33,844 nucleotides of DNA from Cristatella mucedo (taxonomy: Eukaryota; Bryozoa; Phylactolaemata; Cristatellidae), in the NCBI GenBank assembly GCA_009760855.2, contig WPIO01000512.1, positions 1 to 33,844 of the forward strand. The letters are read 5' to 3'. This document shows positions 11,151 through 22,000 of this stretch, in pieces (position 1 is the stretch's first letter; every line of letters begins with the position of its first letter). Position numbers and translations under genes: made by a program. The notes under the pieces were generated by a model that made no database searches, was not told the origin of the DNA, and saw nothing but the letters and a program-made list of their open reading frames with translations.

Positions 11151-11748
11151 AATGGAATATTTTTATTTCCAGGACAAGGTGCTAAAAAGCTCGGTGAAGA
11201 CCAAGAGGGTAGCCAGAGCGCTGCTAACTTATCGGCAATTACCTTGACCCATTTAACGACTATCATTATTTCTGCCGCCGGCCGGCTCTGTTTCCTAAAC
11301 TGTGAAAGAATGTTACATTTTCTGGGGTATGAAAAATCCTTGATCACTATTATTATTATCACTATTGAGTCACTATTAGCCCAAGAAAATTAAAATAGTG
11401 ACCTTCGTGTTTTCTTAGTCTTTGTCTGATATCGTAGATAGGAGAGAGTACATACCTTGAAATATGACGCTAACTTAATTAATTCTCGATCGTGCAGTCT
11501 GTTAAAGGCAAGCAAGAAAATTAGACCCGTCGAGCCGAGCCATACATCCAGTCCCTTTAGCGAATTGCCATGATTATTTATTCTATCTCTAAGATGATTA
11601 TATTAACAACAGTATTCGATTCGGACTCTACAAACTCACCGATTCAAACTGATAGCAAGAGTGAGAAGCAACGAGAGATTCGCCGTATGCTCGAACGTAC
11701 AGTATCGACACGTAACGGCACCGACGCGCTCGTAACGGTGACGTAACG
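11151..11748. other. Spacer without recognisable gene
   Basis: AT-rich sequence with short ATT runs near 11350. No open frame of note. Confidence 0.5.
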
Positions 11749-12084
11749 GTGCCTTTAGACGACAGCAAGGATGCCCTGGTGGCGGCCCGGAAAAGGTTGA
11801 TTGATAAGTACGAGGCCATTGCCCGGCCTTTTCTGACCGCTGGCTACCGGTCGGCAGTGGTAAGGCCCTTTGTGGTCGGTGCTCTGGGTGGCTGGTGGCC
11901 GAATAATGAAGCCTGCCTTTCGGACCTCGGAATTTCACGCCAGGAACGGGTGGCATTGCGGCCGCTGTGCTTCACGGACGCCATTTTAGGGTCGGAAGCC
12001 GTGTGGTCCCTGTTCCTGAAAATGGAGGCGCGGGTAGCCCCGTGGCCCCGGCAGGGCAGAGCTCCTCCGATTAAGGTACAGTGA
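11749..12084 (+). pseudogene. Remnant of a retroelement polyprotein C-terminus
   Basis: A 111-codon frame whose middle reads KRLIDKYEAIA, then RPFVVGALGGWWPNN, then LSDLGISRQE. Retroelement proteins in many invertebrates end with a similar block after the reverse transcriptase: a K..KY helix, a V..VVGALG strand, a W/D-P-N turn, then L..LGI. No catalytic reverse-transcriptase motif is present upstream, so this is a 5'-truncated fragment. It is a different family from the CR1/L2-type copies around it. The assignment rests on remembered pattern similarity only. Confidence 0.45.
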
Positions 12085-12153
12085 ATTGTTAAAATATCTA
12101 TATTATGCAATTTATATGCATGCATACACCAGCCATTTTTTTCGTATGTGGAA

Positions 12154-13140
12154 GTAATAATAGTAATAATGTATTTGTATAGTGCCCTCACCGAACTTGA
12201 GCTCTTTTCATACCATGTCTAGCGTGGTGGTTTAGAATTGTGATGGGTAGGCTAGAGCCAGATAATGAAGAGGCCTAAAAGGGATAGAGTGAACCTCGTA
12301 CGCTGCTTGATTGGGAACCAGCGAAGTTCGAGAGAAGTGGTGTACTGTGGCAACTGCGATGGCGGTCAAGACATACAAGCCTAGCTGCAGAGTTTTGCCT
12401 CAACTGTAAGCGCCCGATTGCACACGCCGGTAGACCAGCAAGCAGTGAGTGAGTAACAGAAGTCGAGACAGGATGTCAAATTCATAGACCACCTTGGATG
12501 CACATGTAGCATATCTGTCTAAGCAGGCTCACAATTTTAAATTGTTTATAGCTCTAATCAAGCATACGTGAATGCGGAGCTGATGTAATTGTCTAATGAG
12601 AGGTCACTTTGGAACAGTATACCAGCTTTCGTGCAGATGGCACTGGAGATGTGCTAGCAGAGCCCAGTTTTAGGGATAGGTTTTCCAACATTTCCGAGTT
12701 ACTATGGGTTTTTACGTGACTAGTAAGTTGGTTTCATGTTCATTCAATTTAAGAAAGTTTGCTGCAATCTAAGGTGGATGTCAAAAATACATGCAGGATG
12801 GGAGTTAAGAGAGTTTGATGAGCTGGAAGGCTGGGGTACCAAAGCATAGGTACAGCTGGTGCGTCATCGGCATGGAAATGGAAGCCCAGATTGTGCTTGG
12901 GAATTATCGGCAAGAGCAAGAGTATAAATAGCGAAAATAGGTAGACCAAGCACAAATCCCTGGGTTACCAAGTAATTAAGTGCCACCGTCGATGGTTTAC
13001 GTGAATTGACATTAATGCTCTGGAGTCTCCCACTGCAACCGGACCTGAGCCATTGCAATGCAGCGCCAGTGATGCTCAGGCAAGACGAGAGGCTCTCAAG
13101 AAGGAGCTGCCACATCAATAGCATCAAACGCTGCCGAAAG
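12154..13140 (-). mobile_element. Degenerate CR1/L2-type LINE with reverse-transcriptase palm
   Basis: Minus strand. Starting near 13130 one reads the remains of the reverse transcriptase in order: AFDAID, ITGAALQWLRS, TQGFVLGLPIFAIYT (the usual VPQGSVLGPLLFLIYT block), and FHADD at about 12863-12875 (the catalytic YADD, Tyr replaced by His). Below 12720 come the fingerprints of the C-terminal region seen in the other copies and then the 3' tail (agtgccctcaccgaacttga on the plus strand) with an AAT-type microsatellite at 12154-12170. Frameshifts and stops are frequent. It is the most complete reverse transcriptase in the window, and inactive. Confidence 0.8.
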
Positions 13141-13250
13141 ATTCCTTTCTGTAAATGCATAGAGCCTAGAAAGAGACTGAGCTCTCTGAGGGCACTTTAT
13201 CAAATGCATTATTATTATTATCATTAGTATTACTAACACTATTATAATAA
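13141..13250 (+). mobile_element. LINE 3'-tail fragment, plus orientation
   Basis: agcctagaaagagactgagc followed by a conserved tail and (ATT)n at about 13207-13240 is the LINE 3' end in the opposite orientation to the adjacent element, so two elements meet head to head here. Confidence 0.65.
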
Positions 13251-15149
13251 ATATAAAGCAGAGCAAGCGGAGAAAGCAGAGAAACTCTACCTATGTCTGC
13301 ACTCCTCATAAGGTTGCTATTCAACCGAAGCAATCAGCTGAGTCTGTGGAGTGATTAGTTCTAAAATCTAGCCGGAGTTTACTTGTCAGGCTTGAAGTTT
13401 AAAATATAAGAGTTCAGTGGGTCTGGTATTACTCTTTCTAGTGTCTTCGATAAGCACGGCAGCAGGAAGAGTGGTCGGAAGTTATTCAAGTCTTTTTGAA
13501 GGTGCATGGACAAGATCTGAGGCTAAGGACATAACTAGTTTGCATGAAAACTGCAAATCAAATTTATACATAGCAGGATAAGAACACTGGGTATAGGGGT
13601 CTAGATGGCTATTAGTTGTATTTGTCTAGGAGATGAACTGAAAGATGAGCTCTCTAATAGCAGGTTTCAATGCGGAAATTAGGCACTAGTTAATCTGTTA
13701 ACTTAGGAGTGGTCAGTCAAGGAGATGGTAAATTATCGGTATCAGCATTTCAATGAGCAGACCGATGGCAGATCGCTGCAATAGCTGATTGCTTGCAAGC
13801 GTGACTTCGTTTGGCACCCTGCCAAGTCCAATGAGGTAAGAGCACGTGCCGTTACCAAATTTGAAAAAATAATGTGGTTAAGTAGCCACTAGTGTAGCAA
13901 TGGTACAGGAAGATAGCTGAAAAAAGAAGTGATATAATTGGTCGGAGTAAACAAATATATCATTGCTGCACGGGCGTTGTGAAATTGAATACCGCAGTTT
14001 CAGGACCTTCAGAATAAAAGCATCAGCCGTCAATACGCTTTAAATGAAAGATTGAGATACCGTATTTGTCTAACTTGGATGACTTGATGCTACGAGTAAG
14101 TTGTGGTGGTGGTAGGTATTAAATCAGATATATACGGGTGGAGGCGTGGCGGGCCATGTAAATAGTTCAGAGGTATATTCATGTGTGTGTTGTGCTATGT
14201 TACGTATCGTACTAGTCAGCCGAGGCTGATTTCTCTGACTAGTGGCGACGACAGAACAGCGACTTCGCTTTTCATGCTATGTATATATTTTGTTAATGGT
14301 ATTCGAGCAGTGGCGTAGCGGTACAAAGAATTTCATGGAATGAGCTGTAGAAGTAGTTCTGCAGTTATGATATTGGCATTGTCATGGCTCTCCACTAACA
14401 AAGGGATTATAATTTATGGATGGTATGGGTACAGAGTAATCTTGAAGAGTATGTCCAATATCATTTTGTCAATACTGAGACAATTTTAAATCATGTTACC
14501 TTTATTTCCATTGCAAAAGATGGGTCAAATGCGAAGACAAAAATATAAAGTAATACAAACCCATCTTCTGTGAACGCCAATTTGGATGTTTTTTGATAAG
14601 AAAAAAGTTACTTTATTATGTTAATATCTCCTTAAAAATAGCAAAGATCGACGGTTCAATGAACAAGTGCCTGTTGACAGAAATTTGCATTGGCCGTTGG
14701 CTTAAAAACCGTCTGAGAAAGAAATATCTCATAAGAAAATACAAAAATATATTTACAATCGTCCGTCAAGTGGCTTTAAATCAAATGCTTGAAATATGAG
14801 TAAAGAAAGACTTAAACGCCCTACTTGAGAGGCATCAAGATCACGATCGTGAATCTTTTGGTAGAGTTAGCATGCTTTTTACCTACTTACTGAGTTGTGT
14901 CGATATTAGCACGATGTGGTTCCTAGGAAGCTATCGCGCTGTACAAGTATTGGCATGGTTGCTTAAACGGTAATTAAAGTGTCACTTGAGGCGAAAGTGC
15001 TTTGCTAGCACTTCCCAGCTACTGCTAATTTCATCGATCGAGTAGTGATATTGAGCCGACTCTGAACTCGCCATTGATTGGTACGTGTGCCTTTGAAATG
15101 CCCGCTCTTTCCTAAATGAACAATTAGCTGTGAGATGCCTGATACTTGT
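13251..15149. other. Gene-poor AT-rich spacer
   Basis: No recognisable gene. A Lys/Ile/Leu-rich 68-codon frame at 14593-14799 plus lies in very AT-rich DNA and has no known motif. Confidence 0.5.
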
Positions 15150-16545
15150 CGCTCTTTAAATGTTCACCGCTACCGAGACCTGTCTTACGTCACGGAACTT
15201 TTTGTTTATTACCGATGCGCTCGTAAAAAAGTTTAAACTTTTTTCATATCGGAGATCGTGGAAACCCAGTGGTCGAATAGCTGTTGCCACCCTCGCCTCG
15301 CGTCCTGAGGCTCTCTTGGCTCGGGCAGAATATTGTGAATCTTTCTCTCTCGTTTTCTATACTTTGGTGCCCAATGGTGGTGGTAATTGATCATCCACCA
15401 GGTAGCAATCCCAGTTTCATCTTTGAATTTCTGTACTACTCTCGGCTCTTTCTACTCGGGATCGCCACCTTATCATTCTGGCTGATTTCAATATCCAGTT
15501 CGATCGCCCATCTGACCTAGTGTGTTCCGACGTTATTTCATGGCGTGAGTATTTTTTCTTTCGTGTTCACACTAATGACCGACACGTTGATTGTGTAAGG
15601 CCAAGCCCTTGCCTAAAAAATGTCTACAGCAATTTACCTTGTCGACACCTACCGTCACCTAATTTTGCATATCATATGTGAGTTTCATTCTCATCGAAAC
15701 ATTTTTCTGCTTCTGCGTACAACATTAGCTTATATATGAGTTAAGAAAACTTAATTCTCTTGACATTGATACCGAATGCAGAAAACTATCGTCTTCTGCC
15801 CTACTGCTTGACCTTCATATCGGCCTTGACATTCGGATGCAATGTTGCCACACGAAATGTTCTAGATGAGCTTCCACCTCTGACGAAATGACAGGTTTAC
15901 GTCTGACAAAAAAAAGAGATTGCCTCTCAAAGTACGATACCGGCTGCTTGCCGCATCCTACAGCTCCCAGCTGAGCGAAACTGGTTCCCTAACAAGCATT
16001 GAATATCGACTTAAATATTCTTTCTTCGGCCTACGGGTTGCTCAACTCGCTTGCACGGGCCTGCCAAAAAATCCAAGTGCATCGCTCCTCCTCTTAACCT
16101 TAAAATGTCTTTGCGATAAGGCGTCCAGTGCAAATGCACCGAAAGTCTGAAATTCATTTTCGACATATGTCAAAACTCAAATTGACTTTGCATCATTCAA
16201 GTCTCAGCTAAAGATGCATCTGTTTCGCATAGTTTTGTTCGAGGCTAAATGTGTTCTTATGTGCTCTCCGTGGTCACCTCCGCACACGTGTAATTCAGTG
16301 CATGCTACTAACCAGATGTCACTGTAACCAGTGGTTCTGAGTGTCTTCGTGTGTGCCCTTGCAGGCTGATTCAAATATTCTATGATGATTGTGTACTTTT
16401 GCATGCCTGTCTAAACATGAACACTTACCTGTCATTAACGTGTAGCTACTGCTTCTCTAACAGCTGGTTGTAAAGCGCCTGGATGCGAAATTGGATTCTC
16501 GCAGGTGGCTATTTGAAAAAACTCTTAATATTATTATTACTAGTA
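15150..16545 (+). mobile_element. Internally deleted CR1/L2-type LINE, plus strand
   Basis: Near 15160-15300 the translation TETCLTS, ITDALVKKFKL and SGRIAV matches the start of an apurinic-like LINE endonuclease (LTETWL, ADALP, GGGVAV). ADFNIQFDRPSD at about 15480-15516 is its DFN motif. The reverse-transcriptase core is missing. At 16130-16240 APKV, then VKTQIDFASFKSQLKMHLF is the protein's end, followed by agcgcctggatgcgaaattg and an (ATT)n tail at 16527-16540. Stops and frameshifts interrupt it. Confidence 0.72.
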
Positions 16546-16783
16546 GTATCAGTGCGTAAAAACTTCAGTGACCTCGTGCAATGGCGACGAAACTAAGAGC
16601 CACACGAACAGTAAGGCAAGGTAAAAGTAAGAACCCTGGTTTCTATCGGCCTTTATTTTTGTGTCATCGTTTGCTCTAACGGTCAGGTGTTTAGAAAACA
16701 CAATTGTTGGCCAGTAGGGCATTTTATGCTCTCGACACACCCACTCAGGATCTAATCACGTGCGAGCGTCATGATCAATAACG

Positions 16784-17715
16784 ATAATAATAATAATAAT
16801 GTATTTGATAAAGCGCCTCAGAGAACTCAATCTCTTTCTAGGCACTCTACATTTGCTGAAAAGGGAAATGCAATTGAATGGTGAGTAATATCATGCTTGA
16901 TAAACAAACAACATGAATAACATGGTTAGGGGTGACATGCACAGGGTCAGCATGAAAATGTGGTTAGTGGCAGCATGCACAGTGTCAGCATGCATAAGCA
17001 CATGAAGGACGAATCACAGGGACCCACAAAATGCTGTGATAAATAGATGCACTTTTAGTTTCTTTTTAAATGTGGTCAAGTCAGGAGATGCGACGCAATT
17101 CGGGAGTGAGTTCTAGGCTTTGAGAGTATACTAACTCAATGCACGGTCTCCAAAGGATTGAGGTTTGTATGAGGTACAGGTAAACAACAAGATTCCGAAA
17201 AGCTGATGGTACGATGCTTAGCCAGGTGCGGGAGTAGATCTGATAGGTAGGCTGGAGTCAAAGAATGAAGGGACCTACAAGTGAGGAACGAAACCTTGAA
17301 TTCGATGCTTTGCTTGACTGAGAGCAAGTGCAGGTCTGTGATGAGTGGGGAGATGTGGCAACTGCGACGCTCACGACAGACAAGCCTAGCTACAGAGTTT
17401 TGCCCCAGCTGCAAGCACCTGACTGCACAGACCGGTAGACCAGCAAGTAGTGAGTTACAGAAGTCAAGACAAGATTTCACAAATACATGGACCAATTTAG
17501 GTGTGGTATCCCTGTAAACCAGGCCGAATTTTAGCAATTGTATGTGGCTGAAAGTAGGCAGACTTGACTGTGGAGCCGATGTCGCCGTCGAAAGAAAGGT
17601 CACTTTGGAACATGACACCTAGATTTCGTGCAGATTCAGCAGGAGATTTGCTGTCAGAGTCGACTTTGAGCGTTAGCCTTTCCGATTTCTGAATCACATG
17701 TGGTTTGCCCATAAC
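16784..17715 (-). mobile_element. Truncated CR1/L2-type LINE, 3' part (single-copy spacer)
   Basis: Same family and same truncation as the arm copies, but diverged from them. The 160-codon frame 17618-17136 contains TPKLVHVFVKSCLDFCNSLL, GLPVCAVRCLQLGQNSVARL and HLLSVKQSIEFK. An overlapping frame (17712-17497) supplies RNLGVMFQSDLSF. The 3' tail and (AAT)n lie at 16784-16860. No catalytic palm. Confidence 0.85.
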
Positions 17716-18182
17716 ATGATCAAGGCGTCAGAGCGTTGAATCCTGAGGAGGCACTGAGAGGAGCTCGACTCAAAGGGCTGGCGAGTGCTCACGCGACGTC
17801 AGTGCAGCGGTAATGGGCATCCACGCCTCATCCTGCACTAATCTTGTGAGATTACAGGGTGCTGAAGTGACTCCCTATCGCTTTGTGTCGTGAGAGCAGA
17901 TACTTGTACTGTTAGTCTTATTTGTCACCAGTAGGAATGAGCGCGACTCGCCGGGTCTGGGCGCCTGCAGCGCGCTCGCTCGCGGCCTCCGCACGTCGGC
18001 GCCGTTCTCGCTGGCTGAACTCTCGCTAGCTCTAAACTATATGGCAGTCAGAGGCAGTCCGAGGGACGCGAGCGCGGCAGCTTCCGGAGAGTGCAGCTTC
18101 TGGAGAGCGCAGCTTCCGACCGTCTGCGCTCGCTGGTTTTTCAGCGGTCGCGACAGAGCTACTCAAAGACGTTTTCGTAGCA

Positions 18183-18188
18183 TTTATT
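18183..18188 (-). promoter_or_regulatory. Candidate polyadenylation signal (AATAAA) of MIDN
   Basis: This is the first AATAAA on the minus strand downstream of the MIDN stop codon, about 690 bp away, with neither AATAAA nor ATTAAA between. It would give a GC-rich 3' UTR of about 0.7 kb. Inferred from motif and position only. Confidence 0.5.
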
Positions 18189-18873
18189 TGAACCTGAGCA
18201 GTAGTAGTAGAAATCCATCACCGAGAAAGAGCATGCACGTACAGAGAGAATATCGAAGCACCGGTGCTGCAGCGGCCGCTAGCCGCTGCTGACTCGAGTG
18301 ACTACGCGGGCGGCGGCCGTACCCGCCTTAAAAAGGGGCCGCGAGGACCCGCAGAGTGGCCGGCCGCACCCGGCCGGCAGCGTTCGACTGTGCACATCGC
18401 TGGCCGGACCGGGCGCCCGGAGGACACAATTGCACGCCTCCCGATCGCTCGCAGCCTATCGACCGGTAGCCGCGCGGCCGCCGAGGCGCACCCAGCTGGA
18501 TGGACTCAAGTGGGGCTCCCAACGGCCGCAAGCGCACCAATGTCGACGGCGGCATCGCGCATGTAGAAAGTTGCTTACAGTAGAAAAAACCGTGGATACA
18601 AGGAAGAAAAGTAGCGGCTGCGCCGCCGCGCACCGAAGCAAGAAAGACCATTGAGCAGAGCACGCGGCTCGCTGTGAGCGCTGCCGTAGCCGCGGCCGCT
18701 CCGGGCGGCGGCCCCACCACTTGGCTCGCTTTTCGCTCGAACGCCATCTTTCAACATCTTCCGCCATCGCATTCTCTCGCTTCTTGCCGCATTCTACGCC
18801 CCTCCGCTTCGCCCGAGGAGCGTAGCTCGGCGGACGGCGGCGGCCGCCGTCCGGACGGCGCTCGCCCGCCGGT

Positions 18874-19088
18874 CTAGCGCGGCTGCAGACGAGCGCCCGC
18901 TGCCGGGCGGCCGCCGTACGGGGCGCAGCTGTCGCGTCGGCGCTGCCTGCGCCGCTCGGCCATACGTTGAATGAGGCTCCGCACTTTGCCACGAGTGACG
19001 GCGTTCTGAGCTTCGGCGTTGCCATCCTTGACATTGTCTGACGCGTCCCCGTCCCCTTCGTCATTCGCGTTGCTAGCCCCCGGCTCAG
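18874..19088 (-). CDS. MIDN: MIDN exon 6: acidic segment, C-terminal helix and stop
   Basis: The acceptor tgtccgcttgcag|CT completes Ala293. An Asp/Asn-rich segment (294-320) precedes the basic helix TRGKVRSLIQRMAERRRQRR, which matches human TRCKVERLQLLLQQKRLRRK in position and character. In the family this helix contacts the proteasome, and the Arg cluster could also act in nuclear import. The stop TAG is at 18876-18874. The human protein continues some 60 residues past this point, so either the tail is short here or a further splice was missed. Confidence 0.82.
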
Positions 19089-22000
19089 CTGCAAGCGGAC
19101 AGGGCGATGGGAGCGAATTTTTTCAGCCCGTCGTCACAGCCGATTAGCGCCGCGATAGTTCGCTCACGAGGACGGGCTGGCGCCGGCCGCCGATCAGCGC
19201 CAGATTATTTCAAGGAGACGTCCGAGCGGGCTCGCGCGAGGCGACGGCAAGCCAAATGGCCGACTGGACGCTCGCTTACCTGCCGACTGCCCTTCGCCTT
19301 CGTCGGTGGCGGCTGGCGTTCGCTCGCCGCCGCTCCCTGTTTCCTGCCCCGGCGCCATCTCCTCTGCTCGCTCTGCCTCAGGTTGCTGCTCCTGCCCCTC
19401 GTCGACCTCCTGCGCCCGACATTCGGGAGGCACCAGCAGCAGCCCTGGCTCCGGCTTCTCCAGGGTTAGATGGTGAGGCATAATACGCCGGGGCACAGCG
19501 AAGAGCAGGTCCGCCAAAATTACTTGCATCAGTCTGCGTGCGTCTTTGGCAGCAGCCACTACAGAGGGCCTCAGGTAGGCTGCAAACGAAGACGACGAGG
19601 ACGGAGCTATTTTAAGGGCATTCCGAAAAGAAGCTAAGAAACGATTGCTAGGAAAACATCGGCGGCCGCAGCTTGGTCGGTTGCCGCGGCGGCGGCAGCA
19701 GCAGCAGCAGCAGCGGCTCTCGCCCGCTTGCTCACCTGCGCATTCGCTGCGTAGTCGGTACGAGGACCGAAAGTTGATGATCTCAACCACCGGTCCTTTA
19801 CGCAAGGCCAAGGGCAGCTGCAACAGCAGACAACGAGCTTATTCGCAAGCGCCCGCTGCGAGAGGAGGGCGCCCACGAACCGAGTAGCTCAGCTCGCGGA
19901 CGACGACCGAGCGCTCACGGCACCGCTCGAAGCAGCGGCAGAAGCAGCGGCGAACTGGCGATCGCTCTCCCGCAAGCCGCGACCCAGCAGCGCGGCCGCC
20001 GCCCGCCGCCCCCCCCCCCCCCGCGCCTACAGCCACCGCTGCTGCTGCTGCTGCTGGCGAACCTGGGTATCCTCGTTGCACTCCTCATCCAGTTCGGCTG
20101 CGAGCTCGGCCGAGGTGAGCGCCGGCGGCTGGAGGCGCACCTTTATCTCCAAGTGCTTGATGGCCGAACGAAGCTGAACGATCAGGCTGCAGTTGCCCTC
20201 GACGAACTCGATCACCTGACCGGACGGCAAAGCGATTGAACCCACCGCCCGGGCTCGCTGCTCGCGCGCAATCGCGCGGACGTCAGTCGCCTAGATACTG
20301 CCGCCGAAACGGAGGAGCCGCAGCCGGCTCGAGCCGGTGCGAATTCCTGCGCGTCACCCGAAACCGCCCTGCGTGCGGGGGTTGAGCAGGTCGGCTCAGC
20401 GCTTGCCAAGCCAGCGCTCGACTAGGGCCGACGCGCGGGCTCGCTCGCTCGCTCGTGCACTCACGAATTCGTCCGACATTCGTTTCACGATCTTTCTGAC
20501 GGAGGTCTGTCCTTCGGCTATGGCCAGATACTGCAAAGGACGTTTATAATGGAAGCCTCAGCCGGGCGAGCGAGCGCCTGCGCAGAGCGGCCGACGGGCA
20601 TGAGCAGCAGCCGGCAGCGTCGGCAGTTGAGAGGGCGCTGTCGGCAGTAGAGAGGGCGCTGTCGGAAGTAGAGAGGGCGCAGCCAGGAGTAGAGATCTCG
20701 ACATCGCCCGCCGATGCCCTCACGGCTAGCCGCCGCCTAGCCGCTGCCGAGCGACTCGGCTCGAGCCGCGAGGCGAAGGACCAGGGCCAGCCCAGACACA
20801 ATGGCGGCCAGCGAACGACAGGGGCGCGGGCGTCGGCCGCCCCGCAGCCGCCGAGGGAAGGAGCGAGTGGTGAAGACGAGCCGACCGTGGGGTGCGGCGC
20901 AGATGGCGTCGCGTCCAGCGCCCCTTTGCCGGGTGCCGACGGTCTTTATCTCGGCGGGGAGAAGCCTACGCTTCGCGCCCACCGCCGCCGGCTTCGGAAA
21001 CAGCAGACGCTGCTCTTCGCTCGCTAAAGACGCTGAGGGCGAATGAAAGCGCTCGCGGGCCAGCGTGGCGGGAGCGACTGTTTAGACAAAGGGCTTCCTC
21101 AAACATGTGGCTGGTAACTCGGCTCGGGTCCGGCAAAGCGGCTCGGCGGCAGCGTGCTGAGGACGGGCGCTGAGGACGGGTGGAGGAGCGGCGGCACCTA
21201 GCGGCAGGATCAGGCGGCACTGCGGCAGCGCTAGCCACGGGAGCGGCGCGGCTCCCTTGCACGAGGTTGGAGCAAGGGAGCCGGCCGCCCGCTCGTGCCA
21301 AGCTGCGGCCCCGGCTCCCGCGCGGCGAGCGCCCCGCTGCTCCCCGACAATGGAAGCTTTCAATAAGCCGGCTCGAAGGCCTCTGCGGTTGAGAGGGGCG
21401 GGGCAGCAGAAGTCGCCCAAGAGCTCGCCGCCGCGAGAGACCGCAGTCTTCGTAGATATCGGTCGGCGTGTTAGCCGCCTCGACAATTTGTCTGCCGACC
21501 CGCCCCTTCGCTGCTGGCGGGAAATCCCGAGTGGGCGGGATCTGCGCTAGAACGCGAGAACTTGGGCTGGGAGGCGGTAGCGGTGGCGGCTGCGGCGGCA
21601 CTAACCTCATTGCCAAGGATCCCGAAAACGACGATCGACACGCCCCTCCTTCTCGGCACCAGGCCTCCTGAGGCTATCACGGGCAACACTTGAACCTTGC
21701 TTCCTGTCACAATGCCGTTCTCAGCGACGGTTCCCGAAAGCAAGGACCTGCCGGCGAAAAGAGCGCGTCGGCTGCGATTAGCTCAAGCCGGCGGCGGCGT
21801 GGCGTGGGGCGGCTTCGCCCCCACCTGCACGGTCAAGGGCGGCCGAGCTGCCTTGGCAGCGGGATCGGCGGCGGCCGCCCTACGAGACTAGGTTTCGCTG
21901 CCATGGTTACAGCACTATCGGCCGCCGCCGCCGTTAAAGGCTAATTTCGCGCGAGCGGCAGGAGCGAGCTCTCCAGCGGCTGCGTGGGTTCGCCCGGGGA

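Noticed and set aside
10742-11362. 206-codon hydrophobic minus frame as a membrane protein
   Set aside because: Its Phe/Leu/Ser content comes from a pyrimidine-rich strand (purine tract on the plus strand); no conserved motif, irregular composition.
20027-20245. A methionine-initiated gene starting at 20245
   Set aside because: The codon there is GTG in sequence before a splice acceptor; the coding part begins at 20215 as MIDN exon 3.
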